Source: Sphingobacterium sp. UBA7855
Lineage (GTDB): Bacteria; Bacteroidota; Bacteroidia; Sphingobacteriales; Sphingobacteriaceae
DNA length: 64,000 nucleotides
Reading direction: 5' to 3'
NCBI GenBank assembly: GCA_002500745.1
Contig: DLST01000018.1
Location: 625,863-689,862, forward strand
In this document: positions 8,363 through 17,739 of the stretch, piece by piece
How positions within the stretch are numbered: position 1 is the first letter of the stretch
How the letters are laid out: every line of letters begins with the position of its first letter
Position numbers and translations under genes: made by a program
The notes under the pieces: model-generated
What the model was told of the DNA's origin: nothing
What the model saw: only the letters and a program-made list of their open reading frames with translations
Databases searched by the model: none

Positions 8363-9982
8363 ATGAGCTTAAACTTAGAAGGTATCTTCTACGAGGAGAA
8401 TAACATTCCCGCAGAATTTACGCTAGACGAACAGGTCGATCAAAGAGAGTTCCTTTCCAATGGAGAAATGATTTCTTGGACGGGTCAGGTAAACGAGGTT
8501 TTTTCACCAATCTGTGTAAAGACTAAGGATGGCTTGAAACGTAAGCGCATCGGTAGTTTTCCTGTTTGTACAGAAAAAGAGTCCATGGAAGCCTTGGAAG
8601 CTGCTGTTAAAGCATACGACAACGGCCGTGGAGAATGGCCGACAATGAGCGTTGCCGATCGTATTACCTGTGTTGAAAATTTCACACAAAAGATGATTGC
8701 CAAGAAAGACATTGTTGTCAAGCTCATTATGTGGGAAATTGGCAAATCCTATGCAGACTCCGTAAAAGAGTTTGATCGTACTGTAGAATATATTTACGCA
8801 ACGATCGACGCATTGAAAGATATAGACCGCGACTCTTCCCGTTTCCAAATCGAACAAGGTATCGTTGCGCAAATCAGGAGATCTCCTTTAGGAGTAGTAC
8901 TCTGTATGGGCCCATTCAATTATCCGTTGAATGAGACCTTTACCACATTGATCCCAGCATTAATCATGGGAAACACCATGTTATTCAAACCACCTAAGCA
9001 TGGTACGTTATTACATTATCCTCTATTAGAGGCTTTCAGAACAAGCTTCCCGAAAGGCGTTGTCAATACAATCTATGGCCGTGGAAATAAGATTGTTCCT
9101 AGTTTAATGCAATCTGGAAAGATCAACGTATTGACTTTGATCGGTTCAAGCCGTGTTGCTGATGAACTTAAAAAATTGCACCCAAAAGTTAACCGTCTTC
9201 GCGCTATCCTTGGACTGGATGCTAAAAATGCAGCTATCATTACGAAAGATGCGGATTTGAATTTAGCGGTTTCGGAAACCGTTCTAGGCTCTCTTTCTTT
9301 CAATGGTCAACGCTGTACAGCACTTAAGATTATCTACGTACACCGGAGCCTAGCACAAGAGTTTTTAAAACGCCTTTCGGCAGAAGTGGCAAAATTAAAA
9401 TATGGGATGCCTTGGGAAAAGGGTGTGTCGCTTACCCCTCTTCCAGAAGTCAATAAACCTGCTTATTTAACGGAATGCATCGAAGATGCAAAAGCCTACG
9501 GCGCAAAAGTTATTAATGAGCACGGAGGGCAGGTTGCAGAATCATTCTTCTACCCGGCAATTGTATACCCTGTTAACTCACAGATGAAACTTTACAGAGA
9601 AGAACAATTTGGGCCAGTGATCCCTGTTGTTCCTTTTGATGACCTCGAAGAACCTATTGAATATTTAATTGGTTCCTCTCACGGCCAGCAGGTGAGTATT
9701 TTCAGTAACAATGCTGCTGTTGTATCTTCATTGATTGATCCATTAGTCAATCAAGTAAGCCGTGTTAACATCAACTGCCAATGTCAGCGTGGTCCAGATA
9801 CTTTTCCTTTCACCGGTAGAAAAGATAGTGCTGAAGGAACATTATCGGTAGTCGACGCATTGCGTTCGTTCTCTATTCGTTCGCTAGTGGCAACAAAGTT
9901 TACTGAGGAAAACAAAAAGTTGCTGAACGATATTGTTAGCGAAAATGAATCCAATTTCTTAAGTACGAAATACATTTTCTAG
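8363..9982 (+). CDS. gapN: NADP-dependent non-phosphorylating glyceraldehyde-3-phosphate dehydrogenase (GapN-like aldehyde dehydrogenase)
   Basis: Aldehyde dehydrogenase superfamily protein of 539 residues, most like the family 11 non-phosphorylating GAPDHs, which oxidise glyceraldehyde 3-phosphate to 3-phosphoglycerate and make NADPH. GPFNYPLNE near residue 184 carries the oxyanion Asn and FNGQRCT carries the catalytic Cys318. The position of the usual general base Glu, 34 residues before the Cys, is Gly284 in LGLDAKN, with an acidic Asp286 two residues on. The protein is about 60 residues longer than Streptococcus GapN. It follows eda and exuT, and KDPG aldolase makes its presumed substrate. 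Family confidence is high; substrate is inferred from family and context. Confidence 0.83.
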   Translation: MSLNLEGIFYEENNIPAEFTLDEQVDQREFLSNGEMISWTGQVNEVFSPICVKTKDGLKRKRIGSFPVCTEKESMEALEAAVKAYDNGRGEWPTMSVADRITCVENFTQKMIAKKDIVVKLIMWEIGKSYADSVKEFDRTVEYIYATIDALKDIDRDSSRFQIEQGIVAQIRRSPLGVVLCMGPFNYPLNETFTTLIPALIMGNTMLFKPPKHGTLLHYPLLEAFRTSFPKGVVNTIYGRGNKIVPSLMQSGKINVLTLIGSSRVADELKKLHPKVNRLRAILGLDAKNAAIITKDADLNLAVSETVLGSLSFNGQRCTALKIIYVHRSLAQEFLKRLSAEVAKLKYGMPWEKGVSLTPLPEVNKPAYLTECIEDAKAYGAKVINEHGGQVAESFFYPAIVYPVNSQMKLYREEQFGPVIPVVPFDDLEEPIEYLIGSSHGQQVSIFSNNAAVVSSLIDPLVNQVSRVNINCQCQRGPDTFPFTGRKDSAEGTLSVVDALRSFSIRSLVATKFTEENKKLLNDIVSENESNFLSTKYIF

Positions 9983-10000
9983 TCTCTTAAGACATCGTTG

Positions 10001-10055
10001 AAAAAGCGACATCGATCTGACTGGCATTTGTCAGCTATTGATGTCGCTTTTTTTT
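10001..10055 (+). terminator. Rho-independent terminator after gapN
   Basis: GCGACATC at 10006-10013 pairs with GATGTCGC at 10040-10047, and a smaller CTGAC/GTCAG-type hairpin lies in the loop. The stem is preceded by five A and followed by eight T. It ends the plus-strand galacturonate/gapN transcription unit, 18 bp after the gapN stop. Confidence 0.85.
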
Positions 10056-10126
10056 ATGAAAATCCTCCCCCTATTTATCCAATTGATTGGCGTCTACTTT
10101 TTTTCTGATCATGTAACACCCTTAGG

Positions 10127-10894
10127 TTACTTCAGAATCAACTTTTTTTGGATAGGCAGTGCTAATTCTCGAATTCCGTCGACCACAAGCTTCGCCACTT
10201 CGTCTGCTCCAAAAGTGTTTAGATGCGTATCATCTTTCTTACCGTGGGGGTAATTTCTATCGCCGCTATTTACATATAAAAACAATTGCCGGCTCCCTTC
10301 CTCTCCATATTGCGTTAAAAGTTCCGTTGTTTTACTTTCCATGTCAATCCATGCGGTGTGCGTATGATCGGCTACCTTACGTACAATGGCAGGATATTGT
10401 CCATGGGTATTCATGAGCGTGCCATTTTCAAACTTACGTCTTGCGATTGGTGTTAATAGAATTGGGACACCTCCTTTCTCGCGCGTTTGATCAATATAAA
10501 AAATAAGATTTTGTTCGAACTCATCCAGCGATGTTCCCACGTTAGGCTTATCGATCTTTTCGTCATTATGCCCAAACTGGATGAATACATAATCTCCGCT
10601 TCGGAGATGCTCAAAAATAGGTTTCCAATGATTCACAAAGCTTCCATCTTTGCTCACATCCCGTTTAAAGGATTTTGTACTACGCCCATTTAAAGCTCGG
10701 TTATCGACTTTAACCTGTTGATTGAACAGCTTTGCAAAGGCCATTCCCCATCCAGTTTCAGGAAAGGTACTATTGTCTTTGTTGGCAGCCGTAGAATCGC
10801 CAATGATATAGATTGTAACTGGTTTTTCGCGCTGGAAAGCAAATAGAAAAATGAGAATAAGCCCTCCAGAAATTAGTAAAAATTGTTTTTTCAT
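10127..10894 (-). CDS. Rhamnogalacturonan acetylesterase (SGNH hydrolase, CE12)
   Basis: Removes O-acetyl groups from the rhamnogalacturonan backbone of pectin, probably in the periplasm or outside. The 255-residue protein has an N-terminal hydrophobic signal/anchor (residues 5-20) and then the SGNH blocks: GDST with nucleophile Ser34, Gly70 in block II, GHND with Asn110, and the DDTHLN catalytic Asp221/His224. This DxxHLN form is typical of CE12 esterases such as RgaE. I chose the ATG at 10894; a TTG four codons upstream only adds MTDV. It runs in the same direction as the susC-susD-lipoprotein genes, 70 bp after them, so it is probably in that pectin operon. Confidence 0.88.
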   Translation of the reverse strand: MKKQFLLISGGLILIFLFAFQREKPVTIYIIGDSTAANKDNSTFPETGWGMAFAKLFNQQVKVDNRALNGRSTKSFKRDVSKDGSFVNHWKPIFEHLRSGDYVFIQFGHNDEKIDKPNVGTSLDEFEQNLIFYIDQTREKGGVPILLTPIARRKFENGTLMNTHGQYPAIVRKVADHTHTAWIDMESKTTELLTQYGEEGSRQLFLYVNSGDRNYPHGKKDDTHLNTFGADEVAKLVVDGIRELALPIQKKLILK

Positions 10895-10964
10895 TACATC
10901 GGTCAAAAAAACACTCGCCTTCTTATTATCGAAGGCGAGTCGTCCTAAATTTTACTCAAATCCT

Positions 10965-12524
10965 TTATTTTACCCACCTCGGGTCGCCAATACCATTCTC
11001 TTTTAAGGTCTGGTTTGTTACTGTGAAATCTCCCTTGGCAGCGTCCTTAAATCCAGGGTCCAAAAGTGTATAGCCGTTGGCTACTGCATCGTTTTTCACT
11101 CCAGAAGCAGAACTGTTGTAGAAGTTTACCGCATCAAAGTAATTATTGCTTTTGCGCTCGACCAGATTAGTAGCAGACTGATTAGCAGTCATTGCCAGCG
11201 ACTTCACCATTAAATTTTTGGAGAATGTAATTTCATTCTTTGCTAAACGGACATATAGAAAGCGTTTAGAAGCATCTTGTATGACGTTATAAAAAGTATT
11301 ATTGTTTACTTTAATGATACTCGTAATAGCCGGGTAAGCTGTAGATCCACCTGCATCCATGCGAATAAAATCACGCCCTGACAAAAGAGCATTAGAAACG
11401 GTATTATTTGTAAATTCAAGCGTTTTGGTAATCGCGTTTCTAAAATCAATGAAATCATTTCCATTACCAACAATATTATCAAAAATAGTATTATTTATGC
11501 TTACGCTCTCAATCACAGCATTGACGCTACCAGAAATGATTCCTTTCGGATAATTTATCAATTTACTATCTTCTAGGCGGATACTTCCGAATGCACCTGT
11601 CTGCAAGTTAATGAAAGAATTTCCCCCCGCCTTATTTTCTCCATCAAGTATCAGATCTTTTAATGCCAATGAAGCGCCCTTATCCAAATTAAAATAAGCA
11701 GATTTTACCATTGGACGATCGGTGGGTTTTGCCCCTTTGATGGATATCGCCTTGTCGATTAGTACATCCGCCGCTAACGAATAGACCCCCGGCATTAGAG
11801 CGAGCACATCCCCCGCTTTGGCTGTACCGATCACAGCCGCTAAATTATCTGTAGGCTGCACAACAACTGCATCACCCAAGTCAAGCAATGTCATAAATGT
11901 GACGGACCCGCGGATTTTGTTTCCTTTCAACAATGTCGCTGTATAGCTTGTTTCTGCGGTTAGCCCTGTGACTGTTGCCTCCCCTGCTGCAATCTCTTGC
12001 GGAGTGACGGTATGGATGATATTCCCGGGATTAACACTTATTGTCGTAGCCTCTTCCCCTGGGGTCCAATTAAGACGAACCGAAGTTGCCTGTATACCCT
12101 CTGGGCTGACAGCTTTCATAATCTGTTCTTCGTTTGTCTTAAAAGTAATGGTACTCCATTTGGATTCTGCAATCTTCGGTCCGATAGCCTTGATGCGGAC
12201 AGAATAATTTGTTGCCCCATCCAGCCCAACAATAGTATAGGGAATCTGGTCATTGGTAATCCCTTCAATTTTTTTGTGCGGGCTACCTTCAAAATTGAGT
12301 TCACCATTCGCAAATAGTTCTAACGTATAACTCTCGGCTGCTGAATTCTTCTTCCAGGTTAATCGGACTCCTGTTTGATTGACTATTTGGGCACTCATTC
12401 CAGTAGGAGAAAAATAACGGTCTGTCGTTAGTTCCGTTAATTCTTTTACACGATCATCGGAACAACTTATATCTGTCGCTATAAGTCCAAGACCGAGATA
12501 TAGCAATATATTGATTCTTTTCAT
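10965..12524 (-). CDS. Surface lipoprotein with fibronectin III and DUF4957/DUF5123-type beta-helix domains
   Basis: A 519-residue exported lipoprotein. The signal ends at Cys21 (DISC) and is followed by SDD, like the acidic surface-export signal of Bacteroidota lipoproteins. Two fibronectin-III-like modules (about residues 30-125 and 135-205) each show a V-x-L-x-W core. The rest is a parallel beta-helix-like region with repeated N-x-F and L-x-G turns, matching DUF4957 and DUF5123 proteins found in pectin loci. It probably binds or presents pectin at the cell surface as the SusE/SusF-like member. No catalytic residues can be assigned. I start it at the ATG at 12524, 16 bp after susD; upstream in-frame codons overlap the susD end. 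Confidence 0.78.
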   Translation of the reverse strand: MKRINILLYLGLGLIATDISCSDDRVKELTELTTDRYFSPTGMSAQIVNQTGVRLTWKKNSAAESYTLELFANGELNFEGSPHKKIEGITNDQIPYTIVGLDGATNYSVRIKAIGPKIAESKWSTITFKTNEEQIMKAVSPEGIQATSVRLNWTPGEEATTISVNPGNIIHTVTPQEIAAGEATVTGLTAETSYTATLLKGNKIRGSVTFMTLLDLGDAVVVQPTDNLAAVIGTAKAGDVLALMPGVYSLAADVLIDKAISIKGAKPTDRPMVKSAYFNLDKGASLALKDLILDGENKAGGNSFINLQTGAFGSIRLEDSKLINYPKGIISGSVNAVIESVSINNTIFDNIVGNGNDFIDFRNAITKTLEFTNNTVSNALLSGRDFIRMDAGGSTAYPAITSIIKVNNNTFYNVIQDASKRFLYVRLAKNEITFSKNLMVKSLAMTANQSATNLVERKSNNYFDAVNFYNSSASGVKNDAVANGYTLLDPGFKDAAKGDFTVTNQTLKENGIGDPRWVK

Positions 12525-12540
12525 GCGTCTGATTGTCTTT

Positions 12541-14322
12541 CTATTGAAAACTAAAACCATTATTTGTCAACTTACCGTTGCTGTTATCCAGAAAATATTG
12601 CCAAATAGGCCAGAATTGCTGTGTATTGGGATCACGTAGATACAAAGCATCCCAAAAGGTTGCTAGGTCGCTACTTGCAACCATTGTCCATTTTTTCGAT
12701 GAAGGGTATCCTGCTGCGGCACCCGCTGCATCTGTATCGCCATAGTTTAAGCCATATATTTCCACTTTTTCACCATCAGCGGCTGTCTTGTAGTAAATAT
12801 TGGCTGGCAATGTCGCATATTTACCCTGCCTATTTTCCAGCTGCTGTAGTTTTTGTTTAGCTTCAGCCAATTTGTCCCCCAGCAGATTCCATCGAATCAA
12901 ATCCCCTTTACGCAACATTTCTCCCGTAAATTCCAGTGCACGTTCATGGACAATTGCATTAAAGAAAACATCCTTATCTGCTGTAATTTCCTGCATGTAA
13001 GCTGTAACTTTCTCTGGATTGTTTGGATATGCTCGATCACGGATCATTTTAAAGTAAGGGGCTGCAGCACTCGGACCATCCAATTCATTAATAGATTCTG
13101 CAGCCATAAGAAGTACATCCGCATACCTCATATACATCCAATTTAATCCATCATCATTTGTAGAAGTAACAAATCTGGACATCCACTCATAGCGGTACTT
13201 TCCAAAATACCATTTCCCCAGATTTGTTGGCACCTGTACCCCGCTCGTCCATTCATAGGGAACACAACTCACATCCCGGCGCACATCTTCTTTCTCATAC
13301 TCATAGAACATGATTGGATTAGGTCCATTTGTCCCACCTTTATTTTGTCCGGTATACTTATCTGTTGTGGTATGCTTAACGCCAAGGTCAAATATCACGC
13401 GGCCACGGCCTTCACTAAACGGAATTTCCCATAACGATTCTAATCCGGCCTGACCTTTTTCTTGACATAATGTTTTAAAAACTTCTTCAAATCCCAGAAG
13501 TTTTGCAGTGCCACTAGTAATAATATCCAAGCATTCTTGTTTTGCTATCGCATACATCTTTTTTGAATCCAGTTCTGGATCATTACTTTTTCGAATTCCA
13601 TCTGCACGTTGCGAATAACCTCCGGCGGCCAAAGCCAAACGAGCACGCAGCCCCTTAGCGAACGCTTTGTTGACATGTTCAACATTGGCCGTTTTAGCAC
13701 TTTGATTTGGCCAAGGCAAATATTTTTGTGCTTCCTCTAAATCGGCAAGTAATTGCTTGTAAATTACGTCACGGTCACTACGTTCGATATAGATGGTTGC
13801 TGTACTAAGCGGTTCAAAACGGGCTGGTACATCTCCCCAAGCCTTGATGAGATCATTGTACACAACAGCTCTTAAAGTTAGTATCTCCCCTAGAATGTAG
13901 GCCATTTCTGGACGTTGTTCTATGTCGCCATACTTACGTAACCCTCTAATCGCCAAGTTCGCTCGTTCTATTCCTTCATAGAACTTCGCCCAGGCATTAT
14001 TATCTGTATTCATCTGGGTGTTATTCACGTTTGTGTTATAGTTTGACAATCGTGACTTTTCATCGCCAGTATTCTTCAAGCTATTATTGACTTCTGTGTC
14101 TGTATTGACGCCATAAAATACGAGGTACCTCCCCCGGTAGGAGTTTGTTTCACCAAAAGATTGAATAATTCCTGCAACTGCCCCCTCCGCAAGATCTTGA
14201 TTAGAAAATATAACGGATTCATCCAATGCAGATTTAGACGGTGCTTCCAATATTTTATTACAAGAAGATATAGATCCTGCAAAAATTAAAGCTATTGTTA
14301 TATGCAAAAGTGTTTTTTTCAT
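12541..14322 (-). CDS. SusD/RagB-family nutrient-binding outer-membrane lipoprotein
   Basis: Surface lipoprotein of 593 residues that captures oligosaccharides, here probably from pectin, and acts as the lid on its partner SusC channel. A lipoprotein signal ends at Cys21 (SISSC). The SusD-like N-terminal domain (about 25-230) contains tetratricopeptide-like helices with AILRGEILTLRA-type sequence, and the C-terminal RagB/SusD domain has WMYMRYADVLLMAAES near residue 395 and the AIVHERALEFTGEMLRKGDLIRW region near 455. It begins four bases after the susC stop, so the two are co-translated. The substrate is inferred from the linked pectin genes. Confidence 0.95.
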   Translation of the reverse strand: MKKTLLHITIALIFAGSISSCNKILEAPSKSALDESVIFSNQDLAEGAVAGIIQSFGETNSYRGRYLVFYGVNTDTEVNNSLKNTGDEKSRLSNYNTNVNNTQMNTDNNAWAKFYEGIERANLAIRGLRKYGDIEQRPEMAYILGEILTLRAVVYNDLIKAWGDVPARFEPLSTATIYIERSDRDVIYKQLLADLEEAQKYLPWPNQSAKTANVEHVNKAFAKGLRARLALAAGGYSQRADGIRKSNDPELDSKKMYAIAKQECLDIITSGTAKLLGFEEVFKTLCQEKGQAGLESLWEIPFSEGRGRVIFDLGVKHTTTDKYTGQNKGGTNGPNPIMFYEYEKEDVRRDVSCVPYEWTSGVQVPTNLGKWYFGKYRYEWMSRFVTSTNDDGLNWMYMRYADVLLMAAESINELDGPSAAAPYFKMIRDRAYPNNPEKVTAYMQEITADKDVFFNAIVHERALEFTGEMLRKGDLIRWNLLGDKLAEAKQKLQQLENRQGKYATLPANIYYKTAADGEKVEIYGLNYGDTDAAGAAAGYPSSKKWTMVASSDLATFWDALYLRDPNTQQFWPIWQYFLDNSNGKLTNNGFSFQ

Positions 14323-14326
14323 AAGA

Positions 14327-17300
14327 CTAGAAGTTTAAATTAAGACCTGCTACGAAAGTTCTGCTTTTTGGATAAGCTGAATAATCCACTCCCGGAGTAA
14401 GGTTTGTTCTCCTTCGTGTAGAGACTTCAGGATCAAAACCACTATAATTTGTCCAAACGGCAAGATTATATCCAGACACATATACTCTGAAGTTCCGGAT
14501 TTTTAACTTTTCTGTAAATGCCTTAGGGAGTGTATAACCAATTGTAACAGTTCCTAAGCGCAAAAATGAACCATCCTCCACAGCCCAGTCGCTGAATATA
14601 AATTTATTGGTAAGGGGAGACCAAAGACTTGTATTTTTATTCATATCGTACAATTGGTTAGGATCGTTACTGATTGTTCCATCGGGCAGCAAATTGGTCC
14701 AGCGTTGTCCTTCTTCCATCACAGTAAGCATGTTTCGGTTATTATACTTGCTTGTGGATGTGTATTCAATCTTATTTGCATTGTAAATATCATTTCCATA
14801 GCTCCAGTTAAATAATGCCGTCATATCAAAGTTATAGACACGCGTATTGATTGAGAAGCCTCCTGTATGCAAAGGGTTTGCATCGCCAATAATGGTTTGA
14901 TCGCTCGCATTTATCTTGTTATCTTCACCGGCTAAATTTTTCAATTTCATTGTCCCCGGTCTTATGGTTCCAACGACAGCAGAGGCATCTGCGACGCCAT
15001 CCCTCAAAATCCATTTTTTTGATGCTGCGTCATAGCCTGTAAAATCTGAAACTTCATAGCGCCCATCACTCATGTAACCATACATTTTTCCAACTCGTCC
15101 ACCAGTCTCCACAATGTAATCCGTTCCAATTTCTGTTGAAGCCCAGCCCGAAGCCATTGGAATCGAAGTCAAGGTCCCCAAAGAATTAACTTTCGTTTGA
15201 TTGAAACTAATATTACCGCTAAAATTAAGATCAAAGTTTTTCTTATTTATTGCGGACCAGTTTAGCGTAAGCTCAATACCTTTATTTTGGGTCTCTCCCA
15301 AGTTGCGGTATTGATCATCATAGCCTGATCCGGCAATTGGGAAAAGGATCAAAAGATCTTTCGTTTTGTTTTTATAGACATCAATCGTTCCCGATAGCTT
15401 CTTCTTGAACAGGGTAAAGTCCAGCCCTATATTCCTTGAAATGGTCGTTTCCCATTTTAAATCTGGATTAGACATTGTTTTTGACGTAGCCCAATAATTT
15501 TTATACCCGTTAACCCATTCTGTATTCTTAACCGAGAATATGGGATAGATCTGCTCTAATGGAATATTATTATTTCCGGATGTACCCAAACTTGCCCTTA
15601 GCTTCAGGTCATCCAGCCAAGATTGCGTATTGTTCATAAATGGTTCTGATGAAATCCGCCAAGCTGCTGCCATGGATGGGAAATATCCCCAATAATTATT
15701 TGCAGAAAACTTCGACGAACCATCTGCCCGAAAAGTTGCATTAAATAAATACTTCGAATCTAGATCATAATTTACCCGGCCAAAAAATGACAGTAATTTT
15801 TCTTCAGCAAACATATAATTGTTTATCGTACTGGAGGCGCCTTGTGGTGTTAATCTGCGGGTATCATCCAATTTAAAGCTTTTCGGAAAACCGTGTGTTG
15901 TATTCGTATTTAATGTTTTTTGTGTAAACAGATATTCCTGACCAACCAACACACTTAAACTATGTCCTTTAGGGAGAAAATCTTGAAAGTTATAGTTCAG
16001 TGTATTTGTTGAACGTATTCCTTGGGTAGAAGTATTCAATGAGATAAGAGCAGGCTTGTTTTGTTCTAACGCAGCGGGAACATTCCGTACATAATAAGTG
16101 GTTGTTGCGTAGAATCGATCGTTATAATTGCGGTAATCATCAAAGCCAAATTCTGTCCTAAACCGCAAGTTTTTAACAATATCCCAGCTAAATGCAGCAT
16201 TTAGGTTATATGTTCGTCTTCGCTGCAACTGATCATTATCGACCAAGGATTCTAGTGGATTATATAAATTAAATTCATCATCGGTTTCGTCACTATTTGT
16301 CAAACCTCCCACCGGAAAGGGAGGATAAATCATTGCGAATTTTAATCGGGAGTCTGCTGATGAGGCTTCATTCTGTTCATTCATGCCTCCACCTGAAATG
16401 CGAACGTCAGAAAATCGTGCTCCTAGATCTATTGAAGTGCTTTTTGATGGTTTATGGTTGAGTTTAAAATTAATATTTTGTCTCCGAAAGCCTGACATTT
16501 CCATAATTGCCTTATCTTTTACAAACGAATGTGAAATAGAATATTTCGTTTTATCAGTCCCTCCGGAGAGGTTGAAATTCTGATTGAAAGTATTTCCTGT
16601 CCTTCCGAATACAAGTTCCTGCCAATCGTTTGGTTTTACGTCTTTATAGAGATCTATATCCTGAAAGTTACCGAAGTATTTGACATAGGTATCCAGATTA
16701 TTTTCCAATAAGGCCTGCTCGTATTGCCATGTTACATAATCGTATGGAGACAATATATCAAGCTTTTTTGCCAAATTTCGAATTCCCCCAAACGCACTAT
16801 AACTAATTGATGTTTTCCCAGATTTGGCACTTTTAGTAGTTACTATGACAACCCCATTTGCACCTCGGGAGCCGTATATAGCTGCAGAAGATGCATCTTT
16901 TAATACATCAATCGATTCAATATCAGCAGGTGCGATATCTGATATCGAAGACATGGGAAATCCATCCACGATATATAAAGGTGCGTTATCTCCCGTAACG
17001 GAGCCACCGCCACGCACACGAACCTTCATCTCGGCATCAGGGGAGCCTTCTGTTGAAGAAATTTGTATACCCGCCATTCTCCCTGCAATCGCTTCAAGAG
17101 CAGAAGATACTGGAGCTTTGGAGATAGTTTCTGCACCTACGGAAGTTACAGCCCCTGTCAGATCTTTTTTCTTAACGGTTCCATATCCGATATTAACGGT
17201 TACTTCCTCGAGCGTATTAGACTTTTCTTCTAGAACAATACTTAGCATGTTCTGATTCGTAGGAATTGCAACTTTTTTAGTCTGAAATCCGACATAGGTA

Positions 17301-17521
17301 AATTGAAGTTCGTGATTGTTACCAGGTATCTCGATACTGAACTTCCCTCGCTGGTCGGTCACAGCAACAACTTTTGTCCCAGGCACGGTCACACTAACAC
17401 CCACCAATGCTTTTTGATCCGTACCAACGACTGTTCCTTGGACTTTTCGGGTTTGAGCGTGTGCATTCAATTTGAATAACGAAGCACAGATAGCAGTAGA
17501 GATTACTAAGGCTTTACTCAT
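14327..17521 (-). CDS. SusC/RagA-family TonB-linked outer-membrane transporter
   Basis: TonB-dependent outer-membrane importer of 1064 residues, first gene of the minus-strand pectin uptake operon. After a signal peptide (residues 1-22) comes a carboxypeptidase-regulatory-like beta-sandwich (about 27-105), then LEEVTVNIGYGT with a TonB-box-like region, and the plug domain with APLYIVDGFP and IESIDVLKDASSAAIYGSRGANGVV (about 110-235). The rest forms the 22-strand barrel and ends in a hydrophobic residue (NLNF). It pairs with the SusD gene four bases downstream. Energy would come from the TonB/ExbBD system at 57645-60743 or another one. Expression is probably controlled by the LacI-type regulator at 17740 through the palindrome at 17650-17679. 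Confidence 0.95.
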   Translation of the reverse strand: MSKALVISTAICASLFKLNAHAQTRKVQGTVVGTDQKALVGVSVTVPGTKVVAVTDQRGKFSIEIPGNNHELQFTYVGFQTKKVAIPTNQNMLSIVLEEKSNTLEEVTVNIGYGTVKKKDLTGAVTSVGAETISKAPVSSALEAIAGRMAGIQISSTEGSPDAEMKVRVRGGGSVTGDNAPLYIVDGFPMSSISDIAPADIESIDVLKDASSAAIYGSRGANGVVIVTTKSAKSGKTSISYSAFGGIRNLAKKLDILSPYDYVTWQYEQALLENNLDTYVKYFGNFQDIDLYKDVKPNDWQELVFGRTGNTFNQNFNLSGGTDKTKYSISHSFVKDKAIMEMSGFRRQNINFKLNHKPSKSTSIDLGARFSDVRISGGGMNEQNEASSADSRLKFAMIYPPFPVGGLTNSDETDDEFNLYNPLESLVDNDQLQRRRTYNLNAAFSWDIVKNLRFRTEFGFDDYRNYNDRFYATTTYYVRNVPAALEQNKPALISLNTSTQGIRSTNTLNYNFQDFLPKGHSLSVLVGQEYLFTQKTLNTNTTHGFPKSFKLDDTRRLTPQGASSTINNYMFAEEKLLSFFGRVNYDLDSKYLFNATFRADGSSKFSANNYWGYFPSMAAAWRISSEPFMNNTQSWLDDLKLRASLGTSGNNNIPLEQIYPIFSVKNTEWVNGYKNYWATSKTMSNPDLKWETTISRNIGLDFTLFKKKLSGTIDVYKNKTKDLLILFPIAGSGYDDQYRNLGETQNKGIELTLNWSAINKKNFDLNFSGNISFNQTKVNSLGTLTSIPMASGWASTEIGTDYIVETGGRVGKMYGYMSDGRYEVSDFTGYDAASKKWILRDGVADASAVVGTIRPGTMKLKNLAGEDNKINASDQTIIGDANPLHTGGFSINTRVYNFDMTALFNWSYGNDIYNANKIEYTSTSKYNNRNMLTVMEEGQRWTNLLPDGTISNDPNQLYDMNKNTSLWSPLTNKFIFSDWAVEDGSFLRLGTVTIGYTLPKAFTEKLKIRNFRVYVSGYNLAVWTNYSGFDPEVSTRRRTNLTPGVDYSAYPKSRTFVAGLNLNF

Positions 17522-17649
17522 ATTTTTAGGGTTTAAAATTTTAATGATTAAATTGCTGTTGCAGGAACTGCATCAAAATTTAATTGGTTATCATACAATC
17601 AAGTTTACAAAGTATATTTCACTTGTTCATGCAAGTATCATTAAAAAGT

Positions 17650-17679
17650 TATGCAAACGTTGCCGGCAACGTTTGCATA
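17650..17679. promoter_or_regulatory. Perfect palindromic operator, probable LacI-family binding site
   Basis: A perfect 30-bp inverted repeat is centred between 17664 and 17665, in the divergent region between susC and the LacI-type gene. Each arm reads like an imperfect LacI-family operator with a central CG (GCAAACGTTGC and its mirror). The two CG centres, at 17658/9 and 17670/1, are 12 bp apart. It lies 128 bp from the susC start and 60 bp from the regulator start. The binding protein is inferred from adjacency. Confidence 0.8.
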
Positions 17680-17739
17680 TCCTGATAAATTAGGTTTTGT
17701 AATTTTTTTTGATTAATATTATAGTTTATTTTGCCGATT

